Shown: positions 46,149 to 57,400 of the stretch, one piece after another | How positions within the stretch are numbered: the stretch's first letter is position 1 | Layout of the letters: every line of letters starts with the position of its first letter | NCBI GenBank assembly: GCA_947650285.1 | Contig: CANTFL010000251.1 | Coordinates: forward strand, 248,001 to 312,000 | Length of the DNA: 64,000 nt | From: Hyaloperonospora brassicae | Taxonomy: Eukaryota > Oomycota > Peronosporomycetes > Peronosporales > Peronosporaceae | Direction: 5' to 3' | Translations under genes and position numbers: made by a program | The notes under the pieces: generated by a model | Database searches by the model: none | Told to the model about the DNA's origin: nothing | What the model saw: the letters and a program-made list of their open reading frames with translations, nothing else

Positions 46149-46400
46149 GTTCTTAAGGGCCAGAGAGATTGTGGGGCTTTCGCCGAGTTGGATGCACGAC
46201 GGCGTTGCGGTGGTCGTCGTCGCGGATCGATCGCGAGGCGGTCGTGGCAAAAGAACGGGGCTGGTTGGGTGAGTGAGTGAGAGTGGGTGAGTGAGTGGGC
46301 TCTTTCGCTTTTCGACTGAGCCGCTCAACTCGTTTCTCTCACAGAAGGCGAAGATAGAGAGCGGGGGCGATCGGCGGATCAAGTGGCCGCACCCACAGAC

Positions 46401-46530
46401 GGAGAGAGAGAGAGAGAGGGACACAGAGGAGGAGCCACACGCGGCTGTCGGTCGGTCGGGCCGTCCGTCTGTCTGTCTGTCTGCGGGTCTGTCTGTGGGT
46501 CTGTCTGTGGGTCTGTCTAACTGCCTGCCT
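46401..46530. repeat. GA and GTCT/GTCTGTGG simple repeats
   Basis: A GA run at 46401-46418. A CTGT-type tetranucleotide tract runs from about 46459 to 46520, degenerating into a longer GGGTCTGTCTGT pattern. Confidence 0.8.
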
Positions 46531-47542
46531 TTCGCTCTGGTTGTTTAAACATATGGATAGAAACACGGACATGTCGTTAGCGGTGGTCGATGATTCGTTT
46601 GGACAGGGCGAGACATTGCGAGGCCGTTGCTTTACCGGCAAAACGGGGTAGTTGGTTGGTTGTTGCTCCGAGGGCAAATTAGCTTCTGATTCGGTCCGCG
46701 GTGTTCCAAAGACGAAGGCCGCCGAATTCCGAGGCAAGCGAGATCCCGTTCAAATCGATAAGCGGGAGCTGAAGTTCTGGATGCACGACCACTGGGCACA
46801 TCCGACGACCAAAGGACGGACGGACGCACGGACGGACGCACGCGCGGTAGTGGATATATCCGACGACCAGAACGTGTGTACATTACGATGAACACTCGTT
46901 GTCGCTCCGGAGGGTATGAAAAAAAAAGCGCACGTTCTTGTCGCATGAAGAGATCGATGCTTGTGCGGTATGCTGTACATTGCAAAGCGGACGTCGAGGT
47001 AGCTACAGCTGGTGCACGGCATGGCGTGGATCACTACCGTCTCAGTGAGCCTACTGAGGTACAGCATCCGTGTAGTCGCACGATTACACGGTCGTGGAAA
47101 CTAAAGGAGGAAGCAGATCGAGTAATAAGCAGCCGGCTACAGAGCGGCCATCAGCTCGTCGTCCGAATGGCGGTGGACCGCGATATGGCTTCGCGATGCA
47201 TAGAGCTTGACTCGGACGTACGAACGATCTCGAAGGAAGGAAGAAGGTAGCGCATGGTTCGTCAAGCAGGGCAAATGCTGCGTGATGACAAAAGGTGGTC
47301 GGACCTGCCAAAAGATGACCGTCGGTGTACTGTCGTGCCAAAACGTGCGTGTGTTCCACGACCAACCACGAAACATTCGGCAGCCTCCTGTGCGGCAACT
47401 ACCTTTTCCACCAATAGCAGTGACGAGCGGCAGATGGGTCGCAGCAGGTGAGACACTGTGTCTCTTCTGAACGAACGTTGCGGAATTCCGCGGAACCCGT
47501 CAGCCGCTATCGCCGACCGTCTCGGATCCTGTTTCACGACCA

Positions 47543-47564
47543 GGTAGGTAGGTAGGTAGGTAGG
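47543..47564. repeat. (GTAG)n microsatellite
   Basis: Five consecutive GGTA/GTAG tetranucleotides. Confidence 0.85.
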
Positions 47565-48205
47565 TGCTCGCAGGTAACGTACGGTCGGCAATGCCTGAGC
47601 ACTCATCCCGCGCTGGGCACGGAATGAGTCGCGAAAGGCCAGTCACTCTGCACAGACGGCATGGACAGGCGACAGACAACCGTTCACGGACACAGTGCAA
47701 CACGCCCACTGTTCCCGGGAGGTGGTCGTCGTAAACGCGAAACGTGGCGGGCGGCAGCTGCCGGCTGAATGCTCACGAAAGACCACACGCACAGTCGTAC
47801 ATCAGGATCGATGCAGTGTGTCTGTGCGTGAGCGGACGGCAGCTGCCAGCTATTGTCGCGCTGTGGTCCGAGCTCGAAGGGTACAAACCGACGAACGTCT
47901 TCCCCACTAGACGTTGTAGTGTCGTTCCGTACAGAACACACTACGGGCGTGTCGGCCAAGTGCAAACGGAAAGAGTCTGTTTGTGTGTTGCGCGTGTTTG
48001 CGCAGGCTGCAGGACTGATGCCCTCCTACATGCGCAAGTGCGACCAGATGCAGAAGTTTCGGACAGGTGTCGTACAAGAAAAGCGCACGTGGAGATCGAA
48101 ACCGCCCGGTGTGTCGGAAGACGTCGTGTGGATTTCTATATTTATACTTCCGGGTTGAGCGGAACAACGGCACGTGTGGTCGGTCGCAACCTGTATCGAT
48201 ACAAC

Positions 48206-48495
48206 TTACGACACCGTTTGAAAGTGGCGCGACGAGAAACGATGGGGGCGAAGGACTTGTTGAAGGGAGGAGGGAGATAGCACTGTGAGGTCATCGTAGC
48301 TCTGCTTCCGCTGTCGCTGTGCGAGCAGTTTGTAGGCATCGGAGGTTATCACACAAGTGAACCGACAGTAACAAGCGCCAAATGTACCTCAAGTGCGTGG
48401 TAGAACCCGTCCATGAAGTCGTCGTAGCAATCGTTGTGCATCCGAAGCAGGTCTTCCTCTCTCTCACACCACTTGGCAAACGTTGAGCCGCGCAT
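48206..48495 (-). CDS. Possible small two-exon gene of unknown function
   Basis: ATG at 48495. Exon 1 is 48388-48495 (36 codons, beginning MRGSTFAKWCEREEDLL and ending FMDGFYHALE) and ends at a GTACAT donor. A CACAG acceptor at 48317-48318 closes a 71-bp intron. Exon 2 is 48206-48316 (36 codons plus TAA). Both junctions are in phase 0, giving 72 aa. Exon 1 is acidic, with paired Cys, Trp and Tyr residues, and looks more like protein than chance. I recognise no family. The 15-bp direct repeat flanking the 121-bp array lies about 50 bp upstream of its start. It could equally be a chance frame. Confidence 0.3.
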
Positions 48496-48560
48496 GTTTA
48501 TGCTGGCTGGCTGACTAAGCTGTAACAGACTTGCGCGACGTGGCTATGATTTGGATCACG

Positions 48561-50184
48561 ACATTCCCAAATTTTCACGGTTCAGCTCAAGCCAGTCTTT
48601 TTCCCTTCGGGGCAGTCACGTCGGAGGGAATCCTCCCCTTGGGGAGCCGACGTGGTCGAAGATCTGACGCGGGCACGCTGCACTCGCAGTCGCGGGAGTG
48701 GGCGTAGGAGACCGACGGGTCGCGCAAGCGGCCCTAGCAGGGGTGTTTTACGGACTGGAGGCGTACCCCGCGCCACGTGTCGCCGCTGCGGCGAGCGCAC
48801 ACTCCACGTCAAGGGGCCGCGCGAGCGGCTGAAGGGGCCACCATCGCAGATGGTTGAGCTCCTCGGAGAGATATACGGCGGGTTGGCGTTCTCCACGCCA
48901 CGCAGTCACTTCGGTGATCGCACTCCACGTCGGGGGCCGCGCAAGCGGCTGAAGGGAGCCACCATCGCAGATGGTTGAGCTCCTCGGAGAGATATACGGC
49001 GGGTTGGCGTTCTCCACGCCACGCAGTCACTTCGGTGATCGCACTCCACGTCGGGGGCCGCGCAAGCGGCTGAAGGGAGCCACCATCGCAGATGGTTGAG
49101 CTCCGCGGAGAGATATATGGCGGGTTGGCGTTCTCCACGCCACGCAGTCACTTCGGTGATCGCACTCCACGTCGGGGGCCGCGCAAGCGGCTGAAGGGAG
49201 CCACCATCGCAGATGGTTGAGCTCCGCGGAGAGATATACGGCGGGTTGGCGTTCTCCACGCCACGCAGTCACTTCGGTGATCGCACTCCACGTCGGGGGC
49301 CGCGCAAGCGGCTGAAGGGAGCCACCATCGCAGATGGTTGAGCTCCTCGGAGAGATATACGGCGGGTTGGCGTTCTCCACGCCACGCAGTCACTTCGGTG
49401 ATCGCACTCCACGTCGGGGGCCGCGCAAGCGGCTGAAGGGAGCCACCATCGCAGATGGTTGAGCTCCGCGGAGAGATATATGGCGGGTTGGCGTTCTCCA
49501 CGCCACGCAGTCACTTCGGTGATCGCACTCCACGTCGGGGGCCGCGCAAGCGGCTGAAGGGAGCCACCATCGCAGATGGTTGAGCTCCGCGGAGAGATAT
49601 ATGGCGGGTTGGCGTTCTCCACGCCACGCAGTCACTTCGGTGATCGCACTCCACGTCGGGGGCCGCGCAAGCGGCTGAAGGGAGCCACCATCGCAGATGG
49701 TTGAGCTCCTCGGAGAGATATACGGCGGGTTGGCGTTCTCCACGCCACGCAGTCACTTCGGTGATCGCACTCCACGTCGGGGGCCGCGCAAGCGGCTGAA
49801 GGGGGCCACCATCGCAGATGGTTGAGCTCCTCGGAGAGATATATGGCGGGTTGGCGTTCTCCACGCCACGCAGTCACTTCGGTGTTCGCACTCCACGTCG
49901 GGGGTCGCGCAAGCGGTCCTAAAGGGGTTTGTTGCCTTATATGGCAGCATACCCGCGTTGTACGTGCTGCCGCTCCGGCGGTACGCATGTCCTCAGTCTA
50001 CTTGGTCGCCTTAGCGGTCATGATGGACTCGTAGTTGGCTTCGGTAGGAGGGTCTCTGACCTCGTTGCCGTCGCCCCTGGCTCTACGGAGCCCTTTAGTT
50101 GTCGACCCGATACCCGGGCCGTACTTCTTGTCACACTTATCAGTCGTTAGTTATCATAATAATGGACGTACTTGACACCACCAC
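48561..50184. mobile_element. Candidate inserted segment with 15-bp direct flanking repeats
   Basis: ATGATTTGGATCACG occurs at 48546-48560 and again at 50185-50199, bracketing 1,624 bp that contain the 121-bp array. Sequence outside the repeats differs, which is what a long target-site duplication would look like. The segment has no coding frame apart from array by-products and is full of short hairpins (for example CACGTCGG/CCGACGTG around 48,608-48,655). Class unknown. The repeats could instead be a recombination footprint. Confidence 0.4.
48800..49918. repeat. 121-bp tandem array, nine units plus a partial one
   Basis: Units start at 48800, 48921, 49042, 49163, 49284, 49405, 49526, 49647 and 49768, with a truncated tenth at 49889. 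The period is exactly 121 bp. Units are nearly identical. Two linked variable sites (CTCCTCGG or CTCCGCGG; ATATACGG or ATATATGG) are shuffled among units, which suggests unequal exchange or conversion. Each unit contains several small hairpins (GCCGC/GCGGC, CCATC/GATGG, TCAC/GTGA, GGCG/CGCC). The repeated 117-codon minus-strand frames are by-products and not genes. Confidence 0.95.
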
Positions 50185-50199
50185 ATGATTTGGATCACG

Positions 50200-52302
50200 T
50201 CAACTAGAGCTGTCGAGATTCTGTTCTGCTTGTACCCCTTCCTTGCAAGATACAACGCTCTTAAGCCGACCACGATGTGGCCACGCTTCGGCCCGAGTTG
50301 AAGCGGACCTCTACGCACGAACTGCTGCGGCTTGCAGTGCACTTGAGCGAACGCCCTGTACGTAGCGGTATGGAGAAACTGTCGAGAGTGTAGATTGTGA
50401 GCGCCGCCGTTCTTCATGCGGTTGCACGTCGCGCTCGGAGATTTGCCATTGTGAGGGATATGGTACCACGACGCTCTGATCCCGCATCTTGCCTTCCTGC
50501 ATCTCAGCAGAACAGGAGGTAACGCGTCCGTCGGCCGTTACTAAGAGGGTTCAGCCGGCTCGCAACCTTTCTCGAACACGGACGACGACGAATCATGGAA
50601 TCTCATCGTCACATCCGGATGTCGTGCCCGCTTTGTGGGACTCAGCGAGAAACTGCCGTGTCTTCTGAACTCCTGTTTTGCAGCTGACTCACTTGTTTCG
50701 GTCGAACGGCGGGTTGACTCGAGCAGGGAAGGATGTATGTCACGATATAGACTAGCGATTGTGCGTCACATGCACGAAGAACGACATGAAGTGCTGCGCG
50801 GAGCGAAAGAAGAGCTCGTTCATCTCTTCGTCGTGACTAGACACGGTATGCTATCGGCCCTCCATCACAGGTAACGTATCTGTGTATCGGTAGCAGCGAG
50901 TCTACTTTGCGCATCTGTGTCTGTCGTGCACGGTAGTAGATTGACGCTGCTGACGTCCTGCGCTTGACTCTCAGTAGCTGTAGGATGGCAAGAAGACCAG
51001 GTGAGCACTTGGCGGCTGCAGGACTGAACGACCAACACGCGCGGAGAGAGCCGCTACTTCTCTTTTACTCGTCTCTTGTGCATGAACATACTACACGAGA
51101 CGCAATCAAAACGCCAATGATCTGCTTGCAAAAGCTATGCGATGACGGCTGTGCTGGACAAGTCAGCGACGTCACCATGTCGCATGAGGTGTTTCGTTGG
51201 ATCCAGGACATTCGACATCTATATTCCATTCTACATAAGGCCATAACGGACTTTGTGGCATCTTTCTCTGATTGCCGACCATGACGGAAGTCACCCATAC
51301 GAAACTGTTTTACCTGAACAACTCGACCTTGCCACCGGTAATCATGATTGCATCACTACACATGAGCACATGTCTACTTTGTAAATGCCCTGTGCTGCTG
51401 TACGACATGCACAATCCTTCAGCGAGCTGAGACGTATACCTTCTTTGCTTCGGCGATTACCAAATTACAATTGCAGTCAGCAAATTGCTTTGCAACAACG
51501 TCCGCATTCAGCTAGCTCGCTCCATCGAATTCATGTTTCCAGGCAAGCGGCTCGAGTAACACGATGATCGCATATTTGCCGAAGAGAAGCCGCAAGTCGC
51601 ACGGCAGCGCTTGGTGAATACAAAAAAGCTTGCGAGTGATAGCTTAGCCGCTGAACGATCCACCCCTTGCACCGTGATCCGGTCGATGGTCATCACCGAT
51701 TGATGAACCTCTGCATTGCCTTGTTCACGACTCAGTTACCCACCAAGAACTCGCGTGGAGCTTCAAAGTGGAAGCAGGTGCGTCCATCTCCCGTGAAAAG
51801 CTAACAACATAGTTTGCTGATCGATGATGTCAGGAAATTCGTGCTTGATGCTTGCAAGTATCGTCGAGCGGAAGTGTGCGTCTGGCAAAAAGGAAATGGA
51901 TGGCCACTTTGTTGACGCTGGATACGGTTTTCGGAATAAACAAAGGACAGTTCGCGGTTCCACCCGAAGCCAAGTCGACAGCGATTGACCTGATAGCAAG
52001 ACTGATGCGGCAGAAGACTTCTTTCGTATGCTGCAAATGCTCCACAATGGTGCTCGGTGTCAGGGATCTCTAAGCTCGCTTTTAAGTTGGCGTCATGTCT
52101 ACGAGTAGGCCGTCGAATCTCTTGTGTGCAAAACGGACAAACGTTGACATTCTGGCGTCGATGGCATCGTTAGCGTCTGTATATCAGGGTCTGCGCTTTG
52201 TTGGATCTGAAGGATTGCAGAAAGTGTCTACGTGAGCAGCACCACGCTGATCGGTCTATCCTTTGTGTCGTTGCGCACTCGTTATCCACAATCCGACAGA
52301 TG
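50200..52302. other. Gene-poor region
   Basis: About 2.1 kb between the array segment and the young Gypsy element. Frames up to 106 codons on both strands show no recognised domain. Nothing here can be supported as a gene. Confidence 0.45.
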
Positions 52303-52307
52303 GTTTC

Positions 52308-52695
52308 TGTAACGGGGCACACCCTTGCGTAACTTAACGCAAGGGATTTGGGTGCCCCGACGGACGTACACGTGGCGAGCGAGGAAGCGTAGGTAGGGTA
52401 AAAGTAGAACTGTTATATTAATAAATTAAGTCTTTAAACTACTGTCTCTTCGTTTGACTTAATTTAATTATACTAATATAACTGCATGTATGGTGACGTC
52501 TCGTCACCACTCATTGCGCGCGTCTTGCGGCGATTGGTGGGTTGATATCATCACGATATCAACCAATGAACAGCCCCTTTGGTCGACCCTTCAATATCAC
52601 CACTTTGGTGATATTGTTTAAAGAATATCCATCTTATATTCTTTATTGTCACTTTCCTTAAGTGACAATATCATGTAACGGGCTGCCCCGTTACA
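52308..52695 (-). repeat. 3' LTR of the young Gypsy element
   Basis: 388 bp, apparently identical to 59895-60282. It contains consecutive stem-loops: CCCTTGCGT/ACGCAAGGG, GGTGACG/CGTCACC, GTTGATAT/ATATCAAC, AATATCACCA/TGGTGATATT, AAGAATAT/ATATTCTT, TTGTCACT/AGTGACAA, and a terminal TGTAACGGG/CCCGTTACA. Confidence 0.95.
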
Positions 52696-52709
52696 TCACC
52701 CCCCCTTAA
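52696..52709 (-). other. Polypurine tract
   Basis: On the element strand AAGGGGGGGTGA directly precedes the 3' LTR. This is the expected position of the plus-strand primer for reverse transcription. Confidence 0.75.
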
Positions 52710-52825
52710 CTGATAGTCACCGTATGACTATCGAAATATGGAGGCCACCCGTTGGCCACCATTGGGACAGGGAGTACTTGTTTCGTCCGTTCCACTCACT
52801 TTCCGCTTGACCTCGCATAGTTAAC

Positions 52826-54430
52826 ATGTCTATGCGAGGTGACTCAAGACCCACACAGCCTGGTGCTGTGCAAGCCTCTGCGGCAGACGATTCGTCGTCT
52901 GCCGCCCCTTCTTCGCCTGCAGCAACAGGTGCTGCAGGTGCACGCGGTATCACGCCGCGTGCGTACGATGACCCCGATGTGGAGGTCATCTACTCTGGCG
53001 AGTCAGACGTGTCTGACTCGGGCAATGCTCCAGAGGCGTCTCGCTCACCGGCGACGCCTCAGTATTCGCCAAGGCCACTGCCGAACGAACGGACTCGTGA
53101 TTCGCATCACAGTCTGTTCGGCAGTGATGACGATGATCAGGGTGGTGAGTTCTATTCTTCACCACCGCCGGCTCGTGCGTCTTCGCACGAGCGTGATGAC
53201 GATGGCTCGCGCCATCGTCAATCTGGGAGCCGTGGTACCGACAAGGGTACCACTGTGAAGCGTGATGAGTTGAAGCCGTGGCGTTTGCCCGAACAACTCA
53301 TCAATAGCCTGTCTCACGAGACAGGCCAACACCATCGAATACCCTTATTCGATGCGACTGAGCTTCACGGCTTGGATCCCAGCGCGAAGAACTTTCGCGC
53401 TGAAGAAGATTTTTATCTCGATGTCTTCCTTAGACATCGATGGTACAATAGCAACCAAAAGCGTGACAAAACATCGCTTTTGGCTGCGTGGAACGCGTTT
53501 GTCCAAAACGTAAAGAATTTTGGACGAGAAGGGTGGCTCAAGAAACTTGAGGCAACACGCCTCAGGTTCGAACGGCGAACGCCAACCGGTGCTAGGTACC
53601 GGTTGCATTGTTTATCGAGTGAGGCAGGCATTCCTTGCCTCACATGGGGAGACCCTTGTGCGAGTTGTGTTGACAACTCGCAGCGTGCACATAGGGATGT
53701 GTACTCCCTAAATTCGCCCTGGGGAAGGGCACATCTCTCGGACGAGATGCGTGACGCGATTGCAAACTTGCAATCCGTCTACAAGCGCCTAGGGCGCGTG
53801 TTTACCGATGGGCCACAGGACTCATCGGATGGGTCTCGTCATACTGGTGGACGAGACCTTCAACATCCATTAACAGCTGAGAGCGGGGCTCCCAGCTGTT
53901 CCAAGAGGGTGGATACCCCCGCCACTGGACGAGGTAGCTCGTCCTTGATCCTGAATCGTCACGGTGATTCAAGATACGCTCCACTAGAAAGCGTTGATCA
54001 CCGTGAGCATCCACCAAAGGATGTGGTGGAGGAGGAACGACCTCCTCCAGAACCCCAGGCCCACCATCTCGACCCTCACGAGATGGATCGCGCAATCGAT
54101 GAATTGCGCGATGACTTGAAGCACGAGCGCGACCGACGCTACGCTTTGACCGACACCGTGCGGAAGAACCGCAAGGGTCACGAGGCTGATCGGGCGAGGG
54201 ATCGCGCCGATTATGCCACGGCGCAGCTTCAGGTCGAGCGGGATGTCCGCTCCCTTTTCGGCGAGCTGGCGACAGCTCGCGGAGAGATAACTCGGTTGAA
54301 TACCGAGGTATCATATCTGCGCGACCAGACGGATCGTCTGGAGCGCGAACGCAAGAACTTGATGGATGTTCTTGAACGTGGGGGCTATCTTCATCGGAAG
54401 AAGAAGGCTCGTGCTGACAGTACGACCTAA
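52826..54430 (+). CDS. Antisense accessory ORF of the Gypsy element
   Basis: A clean frame from ATG 52826 encodes 534 aa, running against gag-pol between the chromodomain and the 3' LTR. I do not recognise the protein. Residues 1-150 are acidic and Ser/Pro/Ala-rich. Residues ~150-330 look globular, with Trp/Tyr/Phe/Cys-rich blocks (FYLDVFLRHRWYNSNQKRD, LLAAWNAFVQNVKNFG, CLTWGDPCASCVDNS). Residues ~400-525 are a heptad-like, highly charged coiled coil (DDLKHERDRRYALTD, LNTEVSYLRDQTDRLE) ending in a basic tail. The last 629 bp (53802-54430) overlap pol on the opposite strand, including the chromodomain, and both frames stay open. Antisense extra ORFs are known in some plant LTR elements. The function here is unknown. 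A role in packaging, RNA binding or control of antisense transcription is speculation. Confidence 0.7.
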   Translation: MSMRGDSRPTQPGAVQASAADDSSSAAPSSPAATGAAGARGITPRAYDDPDVEVIYSGESDVSDSGNAPEASRSPATPQYSPRPLPNERTRDSHHSLFGSDDDDQGGEFYSSPPPARASSHERDDDGSRHRQSGSRGTDKGTTVKRDELKPWRLPEQLINSLSHETGQHHRIPLFDATELHGLDPSAKNFRAEEDFYLDVFLRHRWYNSNQKRDKTSLLAAWNAFVQNVKNFGREGWLKKLEATRLRFERRTPTGARYRLHCLSSEAGIPCLTWGDPCASCVDNSQRAHRDVYSLNSPWGRAHLSDEMRDAIANLQSVYKRLGRVFTDGPQDSSDGSRHTGGRDLQHPLTAESGAPSCSKRVDTPATGRGSSSLILNRHGDSRYAPLESVDHREHPPKDVVEEERPPPEPQAHHLDPHEMDRAIDELRDDLKHERDRRYALTDTVRKNRKGHEADRARDRADYATAQLQVERDVRSLFGELATARGEITRLNTEVSYLRDQTDRLERERKNLMDVLERGGYLHRKKKARADSTT

Positions 54431-57400
54431 GCCTCCCCACGTAAAACGTAGGATGCGTGCGCATCCTACGTGGCAATTCGAGTGTGTATGCATTGCCCTT
54501 GCGATGCAACACTCGAAATGGCCCAATGTATTTCGGCAGTAGTTTACTACTGCCGACACTAGTGACTGCATGTCCAGGTAGGTTTACCGTTGACAGTAGT
54601 ACTAGGTCATTAACCTTAAATGAAAGAACATTTGCTCTTCCATTCTTGTCTGCGTTCCGTTTCTGACGGTCCACCGCATTTGCGATGGAGTCCTGAACGA
54701 AACGGACTACCGCTTCTCGAGTCAGCAGGAAGTTCTCTGCTGACTCTTTGTTTTGTCTAGCAGTGCGCTTCGTGCGCACTGCTAAGAGATTGCTCTCTTC
54801 TTCAGCGAGGTTGTCTTCTTCCTCGCTGGCATAATCGTTGGCGATGCTGAATATACCAGCATCGTCATCATCATCCGAATCAATAATAGCGTCTTCGCTA
54901 TTATTGAGATGATCTTCTTCATCGATGTCGACTTGATCGACATCGGCATCATACGTGACGACGTTTGCGTCGACACGTGATGAGCAAGAGTCAAAACGGT
55001 TTTTGCTCGAGCGAGTCCCTCCCCCCTTATCCAAGAGTCACACTCTAGAAGGGTGGGCACACGTGGATGGCGTAGGCCATTCACGTAAAACGGTGTGTGC
55101 TGTGTTGAAGCATGCACCGAATTATTGATGGCGAATTCCACCATGGGTAGGAATTCGCTCCAACTCGGAAACGAGTGGACATATCCTCGAAGAATCTCTT
55201 CGAGGACACGGTTCGCACGTTCCTTCTGACCATCTGTTTCTGGATGGTCAGAAGTGGACATCTTCAATCGTGTTCCGAGAGTACGGAACACGGTTTGCCA
55301 AAATTCCGCCGTGAACCGAGGGTCACGGTCGGATACGAGTTCACGGGGTAACCCGTGGAGTCTAAAGACCGTGTCTAGAAAGACACGAGCACAACCTTGA
55401 GCCTTGATTGACTCAGGGACAGCAGCAAGATGGACCATCTTGCTGAATCGGTCCACAAACACAAGAATACCATTATTCTTGTGAGCGTCTTCGGGAAACC
55501 CGAAGACGAAGTCCATTGAAACGGACTGCCAGCACTCTGTCGGAACAGGCAGAGGCTGCAATGGCGCACGGGATGAAGGACTAGGCTTCACCCGTTGACA
55601 TACTTCGCAAGCACGGATGTACTTGCGAACAAACTGATACTGGCGGGGCCAGTAAAAGTCGCGACTTACCGTGAGGTAAGTCTTTTCTCTACCACGATGG
55701 CCGCTTGTTGGGGCATCGTGACACTCATACATGATGCGCAATCGCAAATCATGATGAGCGGGTACGACGACACGAGGCGTGTCGTCGGCAACAGCTGTAT
55801 AGTACAGCAATCCGTTGCGTGTACTATACCGATCCGATGGGGATCGGTACAAAGCCGGTAAATCCCTCATGGATTTACTGGATGGATTCACCAGATGATC
55901 CATCAATCGCAGAAGATCCTTATCTTCCGCGTATGCCTTTCGTACGTCGTCAAGTAAACTTGACGACGGGACACTGACTGACAGTGTCGCAACAGTTGGC
56001 TTATCCTCACTGTTGATTTGTGCGTCCGGCTCGAAATCGGGCCGGCGCGAAAGAGCATCCGCGACGACATTGAGTCGTCCCGGTCTATACTCCACGGAGA
56101 AGTTATACTCCGCGAAGAAAGACAGCCACCTCGCCATTCTTTGCGAGAGGTGTGGGCTGTTTACGGCCGTGCGTAATGACGCATGGTCCGTGTAGACTAC
56201 AAACGGTCTATCTCCCAAGAGATAGACGCGAAATTTAGCCAGTGCGTATTTCATGGCAAGGAGTTCCTTGTCATGCACTGGGTAATTACGCTCAGCTGCT
56301 TGCAGCTGACGCGATTGATAACAGATGACGCGCTCCGCGCCATCTGCATCGAACTGCATTAACGCACAGCCGATTGCGAAATCGCTGGCGTCACAGACCA
56401 CATGAAATGGTCTGTCCTGATCTGCAATCGCCAAGATCGGCGATTGCATCAAGCTTTGCTTGATACCTTCAAAGGAACGCTGGCACTCAGCGTTCCATGA
56501 CCACTTGACATTTTTCTTGAGCAAGCAAGAAAGATGTACCGTCATCTCGGCGTAGTTGCGCGAGTACTTGTGCAAGTACGCCGCAAGACCAAGGAACTTT
56601 CGAAGTCCCTTGACATCGACTGGCACTGGCCAGTCGGTGATCGCCTTGATCTTTTCGGGATCAGGGCGTACGCCGTGTTTCCCCACGATGCACCCAAGAA
56701 GTGGTATTTCGCTAGCCGCGAATATACACTTCTTGAGGTTGGCGTACAACTTATGCTTGCGCATAAGTTGAAGAACCTGACGAACGTGAGTTCTGTGAAC
56801 TTCAACGTCCGTCTTCCCGTCCATATCCCGGCTATGGACGAACACATCGTCGAAGTAACTCGGTGCGAAGTCTCGCACCGGTCTCAACAGATTTGTTACA
56901 CATCTGTTGAATGTTGCAGGGGCATTACTCAGCCCCTGTGGCATCACTAGCCACTCCCACAGCATCCCGCTGGGGGTACTCACTGCTGTGAACGGGACGT
57001 CCCGTTCACGCATCAGGATCTGATAGAATCCATCCATCAGATCCATGGACGAAAAGATGGTACTCTTTGACATACCATCTATGATTACGTCCTTCCTCGG
57101 TATCGGCGTCTGAGCCGGTACCGTTGCAGCATTCAACTTGTTGAATGCGTGCACTATCCGCCACCCTCCTGTGGCCTTTCGCACACAGAAGGTCGGAGAG
57201 CTGTGAGGGGATGTTGATTCCCTCACATGGCCCGCTGCTAAGCGATCGGCAAAGAACTTGTCGATCGCTATCACTTGTTCACGAGGCAGTGGCCACTGCT
57301 TCATGACACAGTATTTCGAGCCCGGTTTGAGCTCGATCTCGTGTCGAGTGCCTTTGTCCTTAGGCAACTCGCAAGGTACGGATTCAGGGAACACATCCCT

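Larger units (their letters stand above)
46149..48205. other. Intergenic region with simple repeats
   Basis: No supported gene. The first part (46149-46540) is the upstream region of the SAP-like gene, with GA and GTCT repeats. A GTAG microsatellite follows further on. Short frames on both strands lack domains. Confidence 0.45.

Noticed and set aside
46149..46424. N-terminal extension of the SAP-like protein
   Set aside because: It starts with GTG in a GA repeat and promoter-like sequence. The ATG at 46148 is the first usable start.
48800..49918. CRISPR-like repeat array
   Set aside because: Units are contiguous with no unique spacers, and the context is a eukaryotic genome.
48582..49988. 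Series of identical 117-codon minus-strand frames
   Set aside because: They arise from the 121-bp tandem array. The frame rotates by one base per unit and stops every three units, so they are not genes.
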